Source: Bacteroidota bacterium (GTDB lineage Bacteria; Bacteroidota; Bacteroidia; AKYH767-A; 2013-40CM-41-45). Taken from it: a DNA stretch of 64,000 nucleotides. Position 1 is the stretch's first letter. Every line of letters begins with the position of its first letter. Both the position numbers and the translations under genes were made by a program. Shown piece after piece: positions 8,769 through 17,600 of this stretch. The stretch spans positions 496,001-560,000 of the forward strand of contig JADKJP010000004.1 of the NCBI GenBank assembly GCA_016720935.1, in the 5' to 3' direction. Below the pieces are notes generated by a model. The model made no database searches and had not been told where the DNA came from. It saw only the letters and a program-made list of their open reading frames with translations.

Positions 8769-8925
8769 TCTGTAGTTTACTTTACATCCGAATAAAAATC
8801 AAAGCAAATAAACTCAAACAAGACGCTAGCAAACAGCTTAAAATTGAAAACTTCATCAATAAAAAACGAAAGACGCGTTTTAAGCATGTTCCTGAAGAAT
8901 TAAATAGTCCAAATAAAAAATATTG

Positions 8926-8963
8926 CAAACAAATGCAGCAAACAAATGCAGCAACCACATGCA
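8926..8963. repeat. 13-bp direct repeat, 2 copies plus a degenerate third
   Basis: CAAACAAATGCAG occurs at 8926-8938 and 8939-8951, followed by a degenerate copy to 8963. It is the only structure I see in the 345-bp gap 8769-9113 between two secreted-protein genes. No clear terminator or promoter was found in the gap. Confidence 0.6.
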
Positions 8964-9113
8964 AAATAAATTTTTTTTACGACTTTTCCTAGAGAAAGGA
9001 AATTTTCTGAATCAGAATTCACCAAAATTGAATGCTGAATCCAAATGCAAAAAAAATTATAAAAAGTCGCAAAGGATGTATTCCCTTGGCTAAAAAAACA
9101 AGCACAAAAAAAT

Positions 9114-12100
9114 TTATCTGGTCACAGACAATCGCCCTGTCTGGGTTCGTTCTTCTGTCTGGAAGCGATAAAGATAAATTCCGGAACTCAGACGTCCCGC
9201 ATCGAAACGAACAATTTGTTCTCCTCCGGCAAGGTTCGCGTCTACGACATGTTCAACGAACTGTCCGGCAAGATCCGTGATTTCAATGCTCACATGCTGT
9301 GCATGACTCAAACCAAAAACGAAGGTTGTGAATTGATCAAAAGGATTTGGGAAAATATACAAAGCGGTTGTGTTCTTTATTTCTTCTATACCAATGATTC
9401 CATCCATCACTCTCACTGTATCGCACTGAGTGCAATTACCGCTGTCAGTCACACACAAGGTATACAAATCGCCGGGCAGATTTATTGCCTGAGCGCTTGT
9501 TTGTCCGGATGGTGTCCACAAATAAATATACGGAGGCAATCCCCCCGAAACTGTCGCGGCAGCACTTCCATCGCTGCAATTGTGGCAACTGGCATCAATG
9601 TGTTGCAGTGAGACGCTTAATGGTGTTGGTTCCGAAATCGAAAATACTTTATTGACAAAACAACCGTTTCCATCGGAGACAACGACCTGGCAGCTACCCG
9701 GACAAAGATTCGCCTGAACGGTACCGGTATCACCATTGCACCAATTGAAATAATAAGGCTGAACACCGCCTGACACAACAACTTCCGCGGAACCATTGCA
9801 GGCACTGAAGCAACTTACATCCGAAGCAATGACATTGGCCACAAGTTCATCCGGACCGGTAATACTGGCTGAAGCTGTTGTGATGCAACCCAGAGAATCC
9901 GTCACTACCACATCGTAAGTCCCGGGTGAGAGATTTACGGCAGAATCATTTGTTTGTCCGCCGGGATTCCATGCATAAGTATAAGGAGGAGTTCCACCAC
10001 CGGCATTTGCATAAATAAATCCATCCATTGCACCGAAACAATTTACATTGTTAGGCGACATCAATACTGCCAGCGGAGCCGGTTCATCAAGTAAAATTCC
10101 GATCGAGTCGCGGCATGCGTTGGCGTCGGTTACGATGACACTGTACAATCCCGCTGAAAGACCGCTTGCAGCAGCTGTAGTGGAAACATTTGGTGTCCAT
10201 GCATAGGACATTGGCTGAGTACCACCATTGACAGAGACGCTAAGCGATCCATCTGAATTTCCATTACAAGTCAGTTCATGCACAGAAGCAAGAACGAGTT
10301 GCGGAGAAGTATTGGCAACAACTGTTGCGGAAGCTGTGGTCGTACATGCATTTGCATCGGTAACTGTGACAGTATAAGTTCCTGCGGCAAGATTTTGAAT
10401 TGTGCTCAGAGTATCGCCTGTCAGCGTCCAGATGTAATGATATGTTCCTGTTCCTCCGCTTACATTCGATGAAATCGATCCATTATCCAATCCACATCGT
10501 GCCGGGTTAGCTGTCAGTGAAACGGATAATGCGTTGGGTTGTGTGACAGTAGCAGAAGAAGAAGCCGTGCAACCCCTCTGATCTGTTACGGTAACGGTAT
10601 AATTGCCTGCAGATACAGAATTTGAACCCGAGCCGCCGGAACCAATGAGCGGGTTCCAGACATACGTATAAGCGGAAGATCCACCACTTGCAAGCACCGA
10701 TATTGTTCCTGTAGATGTACCGAAACAAGTTGCAGGAGTGGTTTGCATTGTCAAAGAAATAGCAGTCGGTTGCGTGATGGTGATTTGTTGTAAACTGGAG
10801 CATCCATTCATGTCTGTTGCAGTGATCACATAGGTACCTGCACTCAAACCAGTGGCCGAAGCATTGGTTCCACCCGATGGCGACCAGTTATATGTATACG
10901 GTGTTGCGCCTCCTGTTGCAAGGATTGCTGCGCTTCCATTTGAACCACCGAAGCATGAAACATTTGTTTGTGATTGTATGCTTGTGTTTAATCCGGAAGA
11001 ATTCGAAACAGAAACAGTTGCTGTTGCGGAACAATTGTTCGCGTCAGTAACGGTCACCGTATAGGTTCCTGCTCCGAGATTCGTGGCTGAGGATGCATTT
11101 CCACCTGAAGGAGACCATTGATAACTATAAGATGAAGTTCCTCCTGAAGCGATGACATCGGCAGTGCCATCTGCCTGTCCACAATTGGAAGGCGTGGAAG
11201 AAACATTCAACGAAATTGCTGTTGGTTGTGTAACACCGGCCTGACTTGTGCCTGTGCAATTATTTGCATCTGTAACCGTAACTGTATAATTCCCCGCGAC
11301 CAATCCTGTGACTGATGCGAGTGTAGAATTTCCCGGGAACCAATGATAGGTGTAAGCACCTGTTCCTCCGCTCACATTCACCGAAACACTTCCATTGGCA
11401 GACCCAAAACAGGTTGCTGCTTGAGAACCGGCAGTTGCAGAAACAGCGGAAGGTGCAGAGAGACTTACAGTAGCAGTTGCAGTACATCCGGAAGCGTCGG
11501 TTGAAGTAACTGTATATACTCCTGCCTGTAATTGCGTTGCTGATGAAGCTGAACCACCGGAAGGTGACCAGGAGTATGAATATGGAGAGGTACCACCGCT
11601 AACATTGGCTAAGGCTGTACCATTGTTCCCCTGAAAACAGGAAGGATTTGTGCCGCTTGTTGAAACACTTACAACAGTTGGTTCGGTAATAGTAAATTCT
11701 ATTCTGTCTTCACAGCCCACTGCATCAGTGACCGCAGCTTCATAAACTCCGGGAGCCAAACCTGTCGCTGTACTTTGATTGCCACCTGAGGGAGACCATG
11801 CATAAGTATAAGGAGGATTTCCGCCGGACACCAACACACTCGCGCTTCCGTTTGCAGCTCCATTACAGGTAACATTATTCAAACTTCCCTGCGACACAAC
11901 AGGTGCAACAGGATTGCTGATAAAAACATCAGCGGAATCTTTACAGCCACGGGAATCAGTAACCACTACACGTATTGTTCCTGCACATAAGCCCGTAGCA
12001 GTTGCAGTTGTTTGTCCGTCTGCCCACGCATAGGTATAAGGAGGAGTTCCTCCTCCACCTGTCGCGGTAGCAGATGCGTTGCAACCATTTCCGCTACAAC

Positions 12101-14147
12101 TTGCAGAGGTAGCGGAAGTATTGACTGTAACAGATGTCGGTTCCGTAATTGTAATTACAGTCGTACGCCGACAGCCCACTGCATCTTCTAACGTGACTTC
12201 ATAAGGCCCCGGACAAAGTAGAGAAATAGTATCTTTTGTGACTCCCGTATCCCAGGAATATGTTTTCTGATATGGACTCACACCTGATGCCCAGGCTACA
12301 CCATCACATGCATTCACACAGGATACATTTTGTTGTCCGGATGAAACAGAACAATTGCAACGACCCGGAATATTATTATCCATCCAGGCCAATCTTGTAT
12401 TCACCCAGTTTTTCAGATTCTGTATTTCACCGGCGTATGTTGTCGGATAAGGAGAAGGGTTTGGCCATACATACGTTCCAAGAATCGGCCACACGGTAAA
12501 GTTCCAGTCTTTACTTTCATTCAGAACATTCGCGATGGAGTCGATGATGGAATAGATATGTTGTTTATCCAACACCGTGCTCCTCAGATTTTGCCAGCGG
12601 CATTTCAACTGATTGGTATAGTTGGAATCCTGCATCATGCGTTGCCACCAGAACGGAGGCTGATAACCATCGCTGGTGCAGGAGAACTGGTAAGCCCATC
12701 CGGTGGTATCATCACCACCGCAATAATTCGCGTTACCGAATGCGATATCATAATCCCAGACTGGGCCTGTCTTTAAAGTTTTCTCACGGTCTTTATACAG
12801 GTAAGTACTGATTCTGTAACCATCTACATTTTTACTGATTTCGTTCGACAGGAAATAATCAATGAAAGAAGTATTTCCAATGTACTGTGCATAACCATTC
12901 GTACTGTCCATGAAGGCGGAACTGTTGAGTGCCCTTTCAAAGCTATCTACGTAAGCTTGGATATAAGCTTTCTGTGGAGGCACAATACTATCCGGATCCG
13001 GATAATCGTATTGATAATATGTCGTTTGTCCGTTTGCATGATTTGGCGGAGGGTACGGAGATGTCCATCCGGAACCCCCTGTACCGGTCGTTTTATCAAT
13101 TTTTATAATGTAACCACCTGAAACATCCGGATAAGTGGTTTCAAACGTATACAGCTTTTTTAAATCCAATCTGTTTTTATCTCTCTTGATTTTTTCCATG
13201 AATACATATACTCCCACGTATTCACCATTGATCACCAGGTCTACATATTTTGTACGCACCGCGTAATGACCCATTTCATTAGCAAGTTGGTAGGACAATA
13301 CATTTCTGCAAAAAGATTTATCGGTATAATTCGCGCTAAGGATCCAATCGTGTTCAATAGGGAGACCAGCAATGGAAACATCATTCTTTAAAAGCCCACT
13401 TGCATCGCGAGTTTCAAAACCATAGGATTTTTTAGGAAACATTTGGGAACTTGAACCGCGGATTTCAATCGCTATTTTACCATTGTACCCGTTGTATGCA
13501 TCTGTCAGATGATTTCTGTTGCCAGTTCCATTATCGATTACACCGAGATCACAAATAATTTTAGGCGCATCACTGATTGTCTGACTATTTGTGTTGATGA
13601 CGAAAATCGGTAAATTACTTTGATCAAAAATAAAAGGATGAGCAGGATTGTTTCCGAAAGTAATGCTCCAGCTCACAACTGAACCGGTAATTCCATTGTT
13701 CGAATCATCGATAACACGTAACTGCCAGGTTCCGTTTCCATTCTGTCCGTTGTTTACACCCCAGAGATTTTGTTCGGGAGCATAGGTCCCACTGAAGGGT
13801 GCACTACCGGCGGTTATTGACTGAGATGCATCATGTCTGAAAGTAGTATTTGTGTAATTATCGCCTGTACCTCCATTGTCGGTAGTGAGTTCTATTCGAG
13901 TTCCATCCGGAGCCGCGAGATAACAATCAATATCTCTGTCTTGTGTATGTGTGATGTTAATGGTCACCGATTCCAATCCAAAATGATAATCGATATTCGA
14001 GGCAAGACCACTTACAGGAATATTAAATCTTGAAGTATCAATGAGAGTTAGGATTGTTCCTCCACCTCCAGAAAATGTCTGAGCAAAACTTATAATAGTC
14101 AGCAACTGAAAGAATCCGAAGAAAGAAACCCTGATGAGATTTTTCAT
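9114..14147 (-). CDS. P-domain / CotH kinase / SprB-repeat giant secreted protein, T9SS type A
   Basis: 1677 residues. The signal peptide ends near SFAQ. A proprotein-convertase P-domain lies at about residues 35-165 (SVTINITHTQDRDIDCYLAA, NGTWQLRVIDDS). A CotH-family kinase-like domain follows at about 175-600 (NYTDKSFCRNVLSYQLANEM, VDLVINGEYVGVYVFMEKI, and the metal-binding WDYDIAFGN block). Then come 13 SprB-like repeats of ~75 residues, each with a Cys-x-Gly-x-x-(D/N)G start, GG-x-PYTY-x-W core and a G-x-Y-x-V-x-V-x-D-x-x-GC end. A T9SS sorting domain closes it (YIFPNPFDQFTTFVF, LSSGIYLYRF). CotH proteins phosphorylate secreted proteins in Bacillus spores and elsewhere. The pairing with SprB adhesin repeats suggests a surface-attached kinase or a modified adhesin; its substrate is unknown. 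Confidence 0.9.
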   Translation of the reverse strand: MKNLIRVSFFGFFQLLTIISFAQTFSGGGGTILTLIDTSRFNIPVSGLASNIDYHFGLESVTINITHTQDRDIDCYLAAPDGTRIELTTDNGGTGDNYTNTTFRHDASQSITAGSAPFSGTYAPEQNLWGVNNGQNGNGTWQLRVIDDSNNGITGSVVSWSITFGNNPAHPFIFDQSNLPIFVINTNSQTISDAPKIICDLGVIDNGTGNRNHLTDAYNGYNGKIAIEIRGSSSQMFPKKSYGFETRDASGLLKNDVSIAGLPIEHDWILSANYTDKSFCRNVLSYQLANEMGHYAVRTKYVDLVINGEYVGVYVFMEKIKRDKNRLDLKKLYTFETTYPDVSGGYIIKIDKTTGTGGSGWTSPYPPPNHANGQTTYYQYDYPDPDSIVPPQKAYIQAYVDSFERALNSSAFMDSTNGYAQYIGNTSFIDYFLSNEISKNVDGYRISTYLYKDREKTLKTGPVWDYDIAFGNANYCGGDDTTGWAYQFSCTSDGYQPPFWWQRMMQDSNYTNQLKCRWQNLRSTVLDKQHIYSIIDSIANVLNESKDWNFTVWPILGTYVWPNPSPYPTTYAGEIQNLKNWVNTRLAWMDNNIPGRCNCSVSSGQQNVSCVNACDGVAWASGVSPYQKTYSWDTGVTKDTISLLCPGPYEVTLEDAVGCRRTTVITITEPTSVTVNTSATSASCSGNGCNASATATGGGGTPPYTYAWADGQTTATATGLCAGTIRVVVTDSRGCKDSADVFISNPVAPVVSQGSLNNVTCNGAANGSASVLVSGGNPPYTYAWSPSGGNQSTATGLAPGVYEAAVTDAVGCEDRIEFTITEPTVVSVSTSGTNPSCFQGNNGTALANVSGGTSPYSYSWSPSGGSASSATQLQAGVYTVTSTDASGCTATATVSLSAPSAVSATAGSQAATCFGSANGSVSVNVSGGTGAYTYHWFPGNSTLASVTGLVAGNYTVTVTDANNCTGTSQAGVTQPTAISLNVSSTPSNCGQADGTADVIASGGTSSYSYQWSPSGGNASSATNLGAGTYTVTVTDANNCSATATVSVSNSSGLNTSIQSQTNVSCFGGSNGSAAILATGGATPYTYNWSPSGGTNASATGLSAGTYVITATDMNGCSSLQQITITQPTAISLTMQTTPATCFGTSTGTISVLASGGSSAYTYVWNPLIGSGGSGSNSVSAGNYTVTVTDQRGCTASSSATVTQPNALSVSLTANPARCGLDNGSISSNVSGGTGTYHYIWTLTGDTLSTIQNLAAGTYTVTVTDANACTTTASATVVANTSPQLVLASVHELTCNGNSDGSLSVSVNGGTQPMSYAWTPNVSTTAAASGLSAGLYSVIVTDANACRDSIGILLDEPAPLAVLMSPNNVNCFGAMDGFIYANAGGGTPPYTYAWNPGGQTNDSAVNLSPGTYDVVVTDSLGCITTASASITGPDELVANVIASDVSCFSACNGSAEVVVSGGVQPYYFNWCNGDTGTVQANLCPGSCQVVVSDGNGCFVNKVFSISEPTPLSVSLQHIDASCHNCSDGSAAATVSGGLPPYIYLWTPSGQTSAQAINLPGDLYTLCVTDSGNCTQCDTVRVMDGIIGIEEIKNTTALYIFPNPFDQFTTFVFGLSHAQHVSIEITDLAGQFVEHVVDANLAGGEQIVRFDAGRLSSGIYLYRFQTEERTQTGRLSVTR

Positions 14148-14403
14148 TTTAATGGGAAAAACAAAAATTTAAACCGCAATGAAATAAACATGGAACAATG
14201 TATATCCATTCAATGATAAACATATGATGAGCTCCGCGATAAAGAGCAATCATATAAAGTGCTATGCAGGAAAATAAAACTGAATTAAAGGGCATGTTCC
14301 TCCCTTGATTCTGTCTTCACATCCCCGCAAAACGCACAGGATGTTATATTTTACTTCTAAAAAATGGAAAAGTTTATCAAAAATTCGCTTAAAACTGTCA
14401 ATT
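14148..14403. other. Intergenic, nothing recognised
   Basis: 256 bp of AT-rich sequence between the 5' end of the CotH/SprB gene and the 3' end of the biotin carrier gene. I see no ORF, repeat or convincing terminator. The promoter of the giant gene should be here but no good TAnnTTTG box was found. Confidence 0.4.
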
Positions 14404-14901
14404 TTAGCCAAAATTGACCATCACCTGATTTTTCTCGACTTTGTCGCCTTTGGTGACATGAACCTTTTTTACAATGCCATCAGCAGGCGATTTCAGGATA
14501 TTTTCCATTTTCATGGCTTCCAGAACAACGATCGCGTCTCCTTTTTTTATCGTTTGACCGCTTTCCACAAGTACATTCAATACAAGTCCGGGCATTGGGG
14601 CCTTCATGTCGTTCAACTTCGGACCGGCACTCAAATCAATGCCCATTTCCTTCAATAAATCGTCGTATTTATCCCTTACAGAAAGAGAATAAACTGAATT
14701 GTTAACTTTTATTACAAACAATTTCTCCTCCGGTTTAACCTCAATAATTTCAGCAATGTATGATTTGTTGTCCCGGAGAATATGGAATTTCCCTTTGTTG
14801 AATTCCAGAACATCAGCATGAAAAGGCTGACCATTGATGGATTGATGGGTAGAGTCGTACTCCACCTTGAATTCCTGATTATTTACCAGTACTTTATACA
14901 T
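14404..14901 (-). CDS. Biotin carboxyl carrier protein subunit (acyl-CoA carboxylase type)
   Basis: 165 residues from the ATG at 14899-14901 (MYKVLVNNQEFKVEYD); an ATG 15 nt upstream is less likely because it falls within the predicted promoter. The C-terminal biotinyl domain at about residues 95-165 holds the canonical EAMKMEN motif with the biotinylated Lys at about residue 131, preceded by APMPGLV. The N-terminal ~85 residues are the beta-rich linker domain typical of Bacteroidota propionyl/acyl-CoA carboxylase carrier subunits. The carboxylase and biotin carboxylase genes are not adjacent on the visible strand, so its partner enzyme is not defined here. It is divergently transcribed from the M1 peptidase operon. 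Confidence 0.88.
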   Translation of the reverse strand: MYKVLVNNQEFKVEYDSTHQSINGQPFHADVLEFNKGKFHILRDNKSYIAEIIEVKPEEKLFVIKVNNSVYSLSVRDKYDDLLKEMGIDLSAGPKLNDMKAPMPGLVLNVLVESGQTIKKGDAIVVLEAMKMENILKSPADGIVKKVHVTKGDKVEKNQVMVNFG

Positions 14902-14905
14902 GTAA

Positions 14906-14913
14906 CAAAGATA
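14906..14913 (-). promoter_or_regulatory. Predicted -7 box (TATCTTTG) of the biotin carrier gene
   Basis: A perfect Bacteroidota TAnnTTTG box on the minus strand ends only 4 nt before the ATG, so the transcript would be leaderless or nearly so. No well-spaced -33 TTTG was found (the closest is ~25 nt away). Confidence 0.5.
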
Positions 14914-14944
14914 CAATTTTTCCGAAAGCTAGACCACCCAAAGC

Positions 14945-14973
14945 TTTGCGGAACAAGGCAATTTCTATCTTTG
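14945..14973 (+). promoter_or_regulatory. Predicted promoter of the M1 aminopeptidase operon
   Basis: TTTG at 14945-14948, a 17-nt spacer, then TATCTTTG at 14966-14973, a full match to the Bacteroidota TTTG-N(17-21)-TAnnTTTG promoter. The first candidate ATG is 9 nt beyond the box, implying a very short or absent leader. It mirrors the minus-strand box at 14906-14913. Confidence 0.65.
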
Positions 14974-14981
14974 AAGCAATT

Positions 14982-17600
14982 ATGATGATGAAAAAATACC
15001 TGTTGACCTTCTTCGCGATAGTCCTGTGGACTTCCTGTTCGACAACGAAGCAGCCTTCCGGAACCGCGACAACGAAAGAAAAAATAGACGTACAGGAAAA
15101 GAATCCTGAGCTTGAAGTTTACAGAGCAACCTATACCAGGTACACTGATCTGATTCATACCAAACTGGAAATTAAACCCGACTGGAATAAAAAATTTGTT
15201 TACGGGAAAGCGACGATAAATCTTCATCAGCATTTTTATCCATCTGATAGTGTTTGTCTGAATGCCAGGGGGATGTCCATTCAAAAAGTTTCCATACAAA
15301 ATTCCGATAACACAAAAAAAGATCTTGCTTATACCTATTCCGATGATCTTTTGTGTATCCGACTTGACAGGGTTTATTCAAAGAATGACGTCTTTTCGAT
15401 CTATATTGAATACACCGCGAAACCCGATGAACTGAAAACCGGCGGAAGTGCGGCCATCAACAGCGACAAGGGTTTTTATTTTATCAACGCGGATGGAAAA
15501 AATCCGGACAAGCCAAGGCAGTTCTGGACGCAGGGTGAAACACAATCAAATTCAGTTTGGTTTCCAACCATTGAATCTCCTGATCAAAAAATGACGCAGG
15601 AAATTTACCTGACTGTCGACAGTGCATATCAGACACTTTCGAATGGTTTGTTGCTGTCAACGACATATAATGGAGACGGCACCAAAACCGATTACTGGAA
15701 ACAAAGTTTGCCTGCAGCGCCGTATCTGACCATGATTGCGGCAGGTGATTACGCGGTGGTGAAAGACAAATGGAGAAACATTGAAGTAAGTTATTATCTC
15801 GACAAACCCTACGAAAAATACGCGAAGATGATCTTTGGAAAAACTCCGGAGATGATCGAATTCTTTTCCAACAAACTCAAAGTTGATTTCCCTTGGGAGA
15901 AATACAGTCAGATTGTTGTTCATGATTATGTGAGCGGTGCGATGGAAAACACCACTGCCGTCGTTCATGGCGTGAATATGCAACAGGATTCCAGAGAATA
16001 CCTTGATGGAAATTATGAAGATTACATTTCTCATGAATTGTTTCATCATTGGTTTGGAGACCTCGTAACATGTGAATCCTGGTCGAACCTTACTCTCAAC
16101 GAAGGTTTCGCGAATTATAGTGAGTATCTCTGGAGAGAATACAAATATGGCCGCGATGATGCCGACAGAAGTAATCAGGGTGAACAAACAGGCTACTTGT
16201 TATCAACCACAAAGAACGACCCCGCTTTGATTCGTTTTAATTACGAGGATCGTGAAGATATGTACGATGCCATTTCGTATAACAAAGGTGGAAGGGTATT
16301 ACACATGCTTCGGAAATACGTTGGAGACGACGCCTTTTTTGCCGCATTAAAACTATACCTGGACTCACACCGGTTTTCTTCTGTGGAAGTACATGATCTG
16401 AGAATGGCTTTTGAGAAAATCACCGGTGAAGACCTGAACTGGTTTTTCAATCAATGGTTTCTTTCCCCCGGAAGACCTGCCATCACTATCCAATACAATT
16501 GGGATGAAGTAGCCTTGCAACAAAGCATTACAATTGAACAAACCCAGGAACTTGACAAGAATCCTTTGTACAGAATTCCACTGGATGTTGATTTCTATTA
16601 TCAGGGAAAAGTGGAACGAACAAGAATTGTGATTGACAGCGCGCGACAGGAATTTACTTTTACAGTTCCCTCCCGTCCGGATCTTGTCAATGTTGACGCG
16701 GAAAAAATGTTGCTGTGCACCAAGAAAGACAAAAAAGAAAAATCCGCTTTTCTTTTTCAGTTTTATCATGCACCACTTTATCTTGACAGGTTCGAAGCGC
16801 TCGTAAAACTCGCCGATGGTTACCGAACAGGAACTCCTGAAGCACAGGTAGTGCTGGACGCGCTCAAAGATCCATCCTGGAAAATCAGGCTGACGGCTCT
16901 CGACAACATCGACGAACTTGCAAAAAATATGGGTGATAGCCTGCTGCCCGTCATTCTTCAATTAGCACAACACGATTCAATTTCTGATGTACGTGAAGCT
17001 TCCTATAAGATTTTGGGTAAATATTATAAATACCACGATTTGGAAAAAGAAATTGAAGCCGGGTTGAAAGACAGCTCCTACCAGGTGAATGCAAGAGCGT
17101 TCAAAATCATTTCCGATAAAGATCCCGACAAGGCATTCAAAGTCGCTGTTGAATTGGAGGCAGATTCAAGTTCTGACATTTTTATGGAACTCACATCTTT
17201 CTATGCGGCTCATCCGAATAAAAATCACATACCTTATTTTACAAAAGCACTGCGAAAAAGTCGTGGATGGTACAACTACCAAATCCTTAACAATTTTGGA
17301 AAATATCTTTCTACTCAAGATGATCCGATTTTAAGTGAAGGGATTTCATTCCTGGAAAATTTCGCTTCCTATTCATCCCGAAAAAGGCAATTGAATGCAA
17401 TCAATAATTGCTACAAAGCAATCCTGGCCGACATAAAATCAAGAATTGACAAAAAGGAAGAAGAGCTTCAGGCAGCAGAGAAAAACAATAGTCCGCTTTT
17501 AAATAAAGTTGAAATAGAAAAAAGTCTGCGTGATTTGAAAGCACTAAAATCGAAGGTTTCTGAGTCACAGGACAAACTGGACGATGCAAGCGGAAAATAA
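14982..17600 (+). CDS. M1-family zinc aminopeptidase lipoprotein
   Basis: About 872 residues. Three in-frame ATGs (14982, 14985, 14988) precede KKYLLTFFAIVLWTSC, a lipoprotein signal with a lipobox Cys, so the enzyme is anchored in an envelope membrane. The M1 exopeptidase motif GAMEN is at about residues 318-322. The zinc site HExxH-x18-E is complete (HELFH at 351-355, Glu in NEGF at 374). The N-terminal beta-saddle and the catalytic domain are followed by a helical HEAT-like region from about residue 600 to the end, finishing in a charged coiled segment. It removes N-terminal residues from peptides. The stop overlaps the start of the next gene by 17 bp, so it heads an operon of envelope genes. 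Confidence 0.93.
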   Translation: MMMKKYLLTFFAIVLWTSCSTTKQPSGTATTKEKIDVQEKNPELEVYRATYTRYTDLIHTKLEIKPDWNKKFVYGKATINLHQHFYPSDSVCLNARGMSIQKVSIQNSDNTKKDLAYTYSDDLLCIRLDRVYSKNDVFSIYIEYTAKPDELKTGGSAAINSDKGFYFINADGKNPDKPRQFWTQGETQSNSVWFPTIESPDQKMTQEIYLTVDSAYQTLSNGLLLSTTYNGDGTKTDYWKQSLPAAPYLTMIAAGDYAVVKDKWRNIEVSYYLDKPYEKYAKMIFGKTPEMIEFFSNKLKVDFPWEKYSQIVVHDYVSGAMENTTAVVHGVNMQQDSREYLDGNYEDYISHELFHHWFGDLVTCESWSNLTLNEGFANYSEYLWREYKYGRDDADRSNQGEQTGYLLSTTKNDPALIRFNYEDREDMYDAISYNKGGRVLHMLRKYVGDDAFFAALKLYLDSHRFSSVEVHDLRMAFEKITGEDLNWFFNQWFLSPGRPAITIQYNWDEVALQQSITIEQTQELDKNPLYRIPLDVDFYYQGKVERTRIVIDSARQEFTFTVPSRPDLVNVDAEKMLLCTKKDKKEKSAFLFQFYHAPLYLDRFEALVKLADGYRTGTPEAQVVLDALKDPSWKIRLTALDNIDELAKNMGDSLLPVILQLAQHDSISDVREASYKILGKYYKYHDLEKEIEAGLKDSSYQVNARAFKIISDKDPDKAFKVAVELEADSSSDIFMELTSFYAAHPNKNHIPYFTKALRKSRGWYNYQILNNFGKYLSTQDDPILSEGISFLENFASYSSRKRQLNAINNCYKAILADIKSRIDKKEEELQAAEKNNSPLLNKVEIEKSLRDLKALKSKVSESQDKLDDASGK

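Noticed and set aside
8666..8992. 108-residue plus-strand ORF over the 5' end of the propeller gene and the following gap
   Set aside because: Lys/Asn-rich composition from AT-rich DNA, partly antisense to a real signal-peptide region, no recognisable domain.
14946..14981. Upstream start of the M1 peptidase (MRNKAISIFEAI...)
   Set aside because: It lies inside the predicted promoter and would put 12 residues before an excellent lipoprotein signal.
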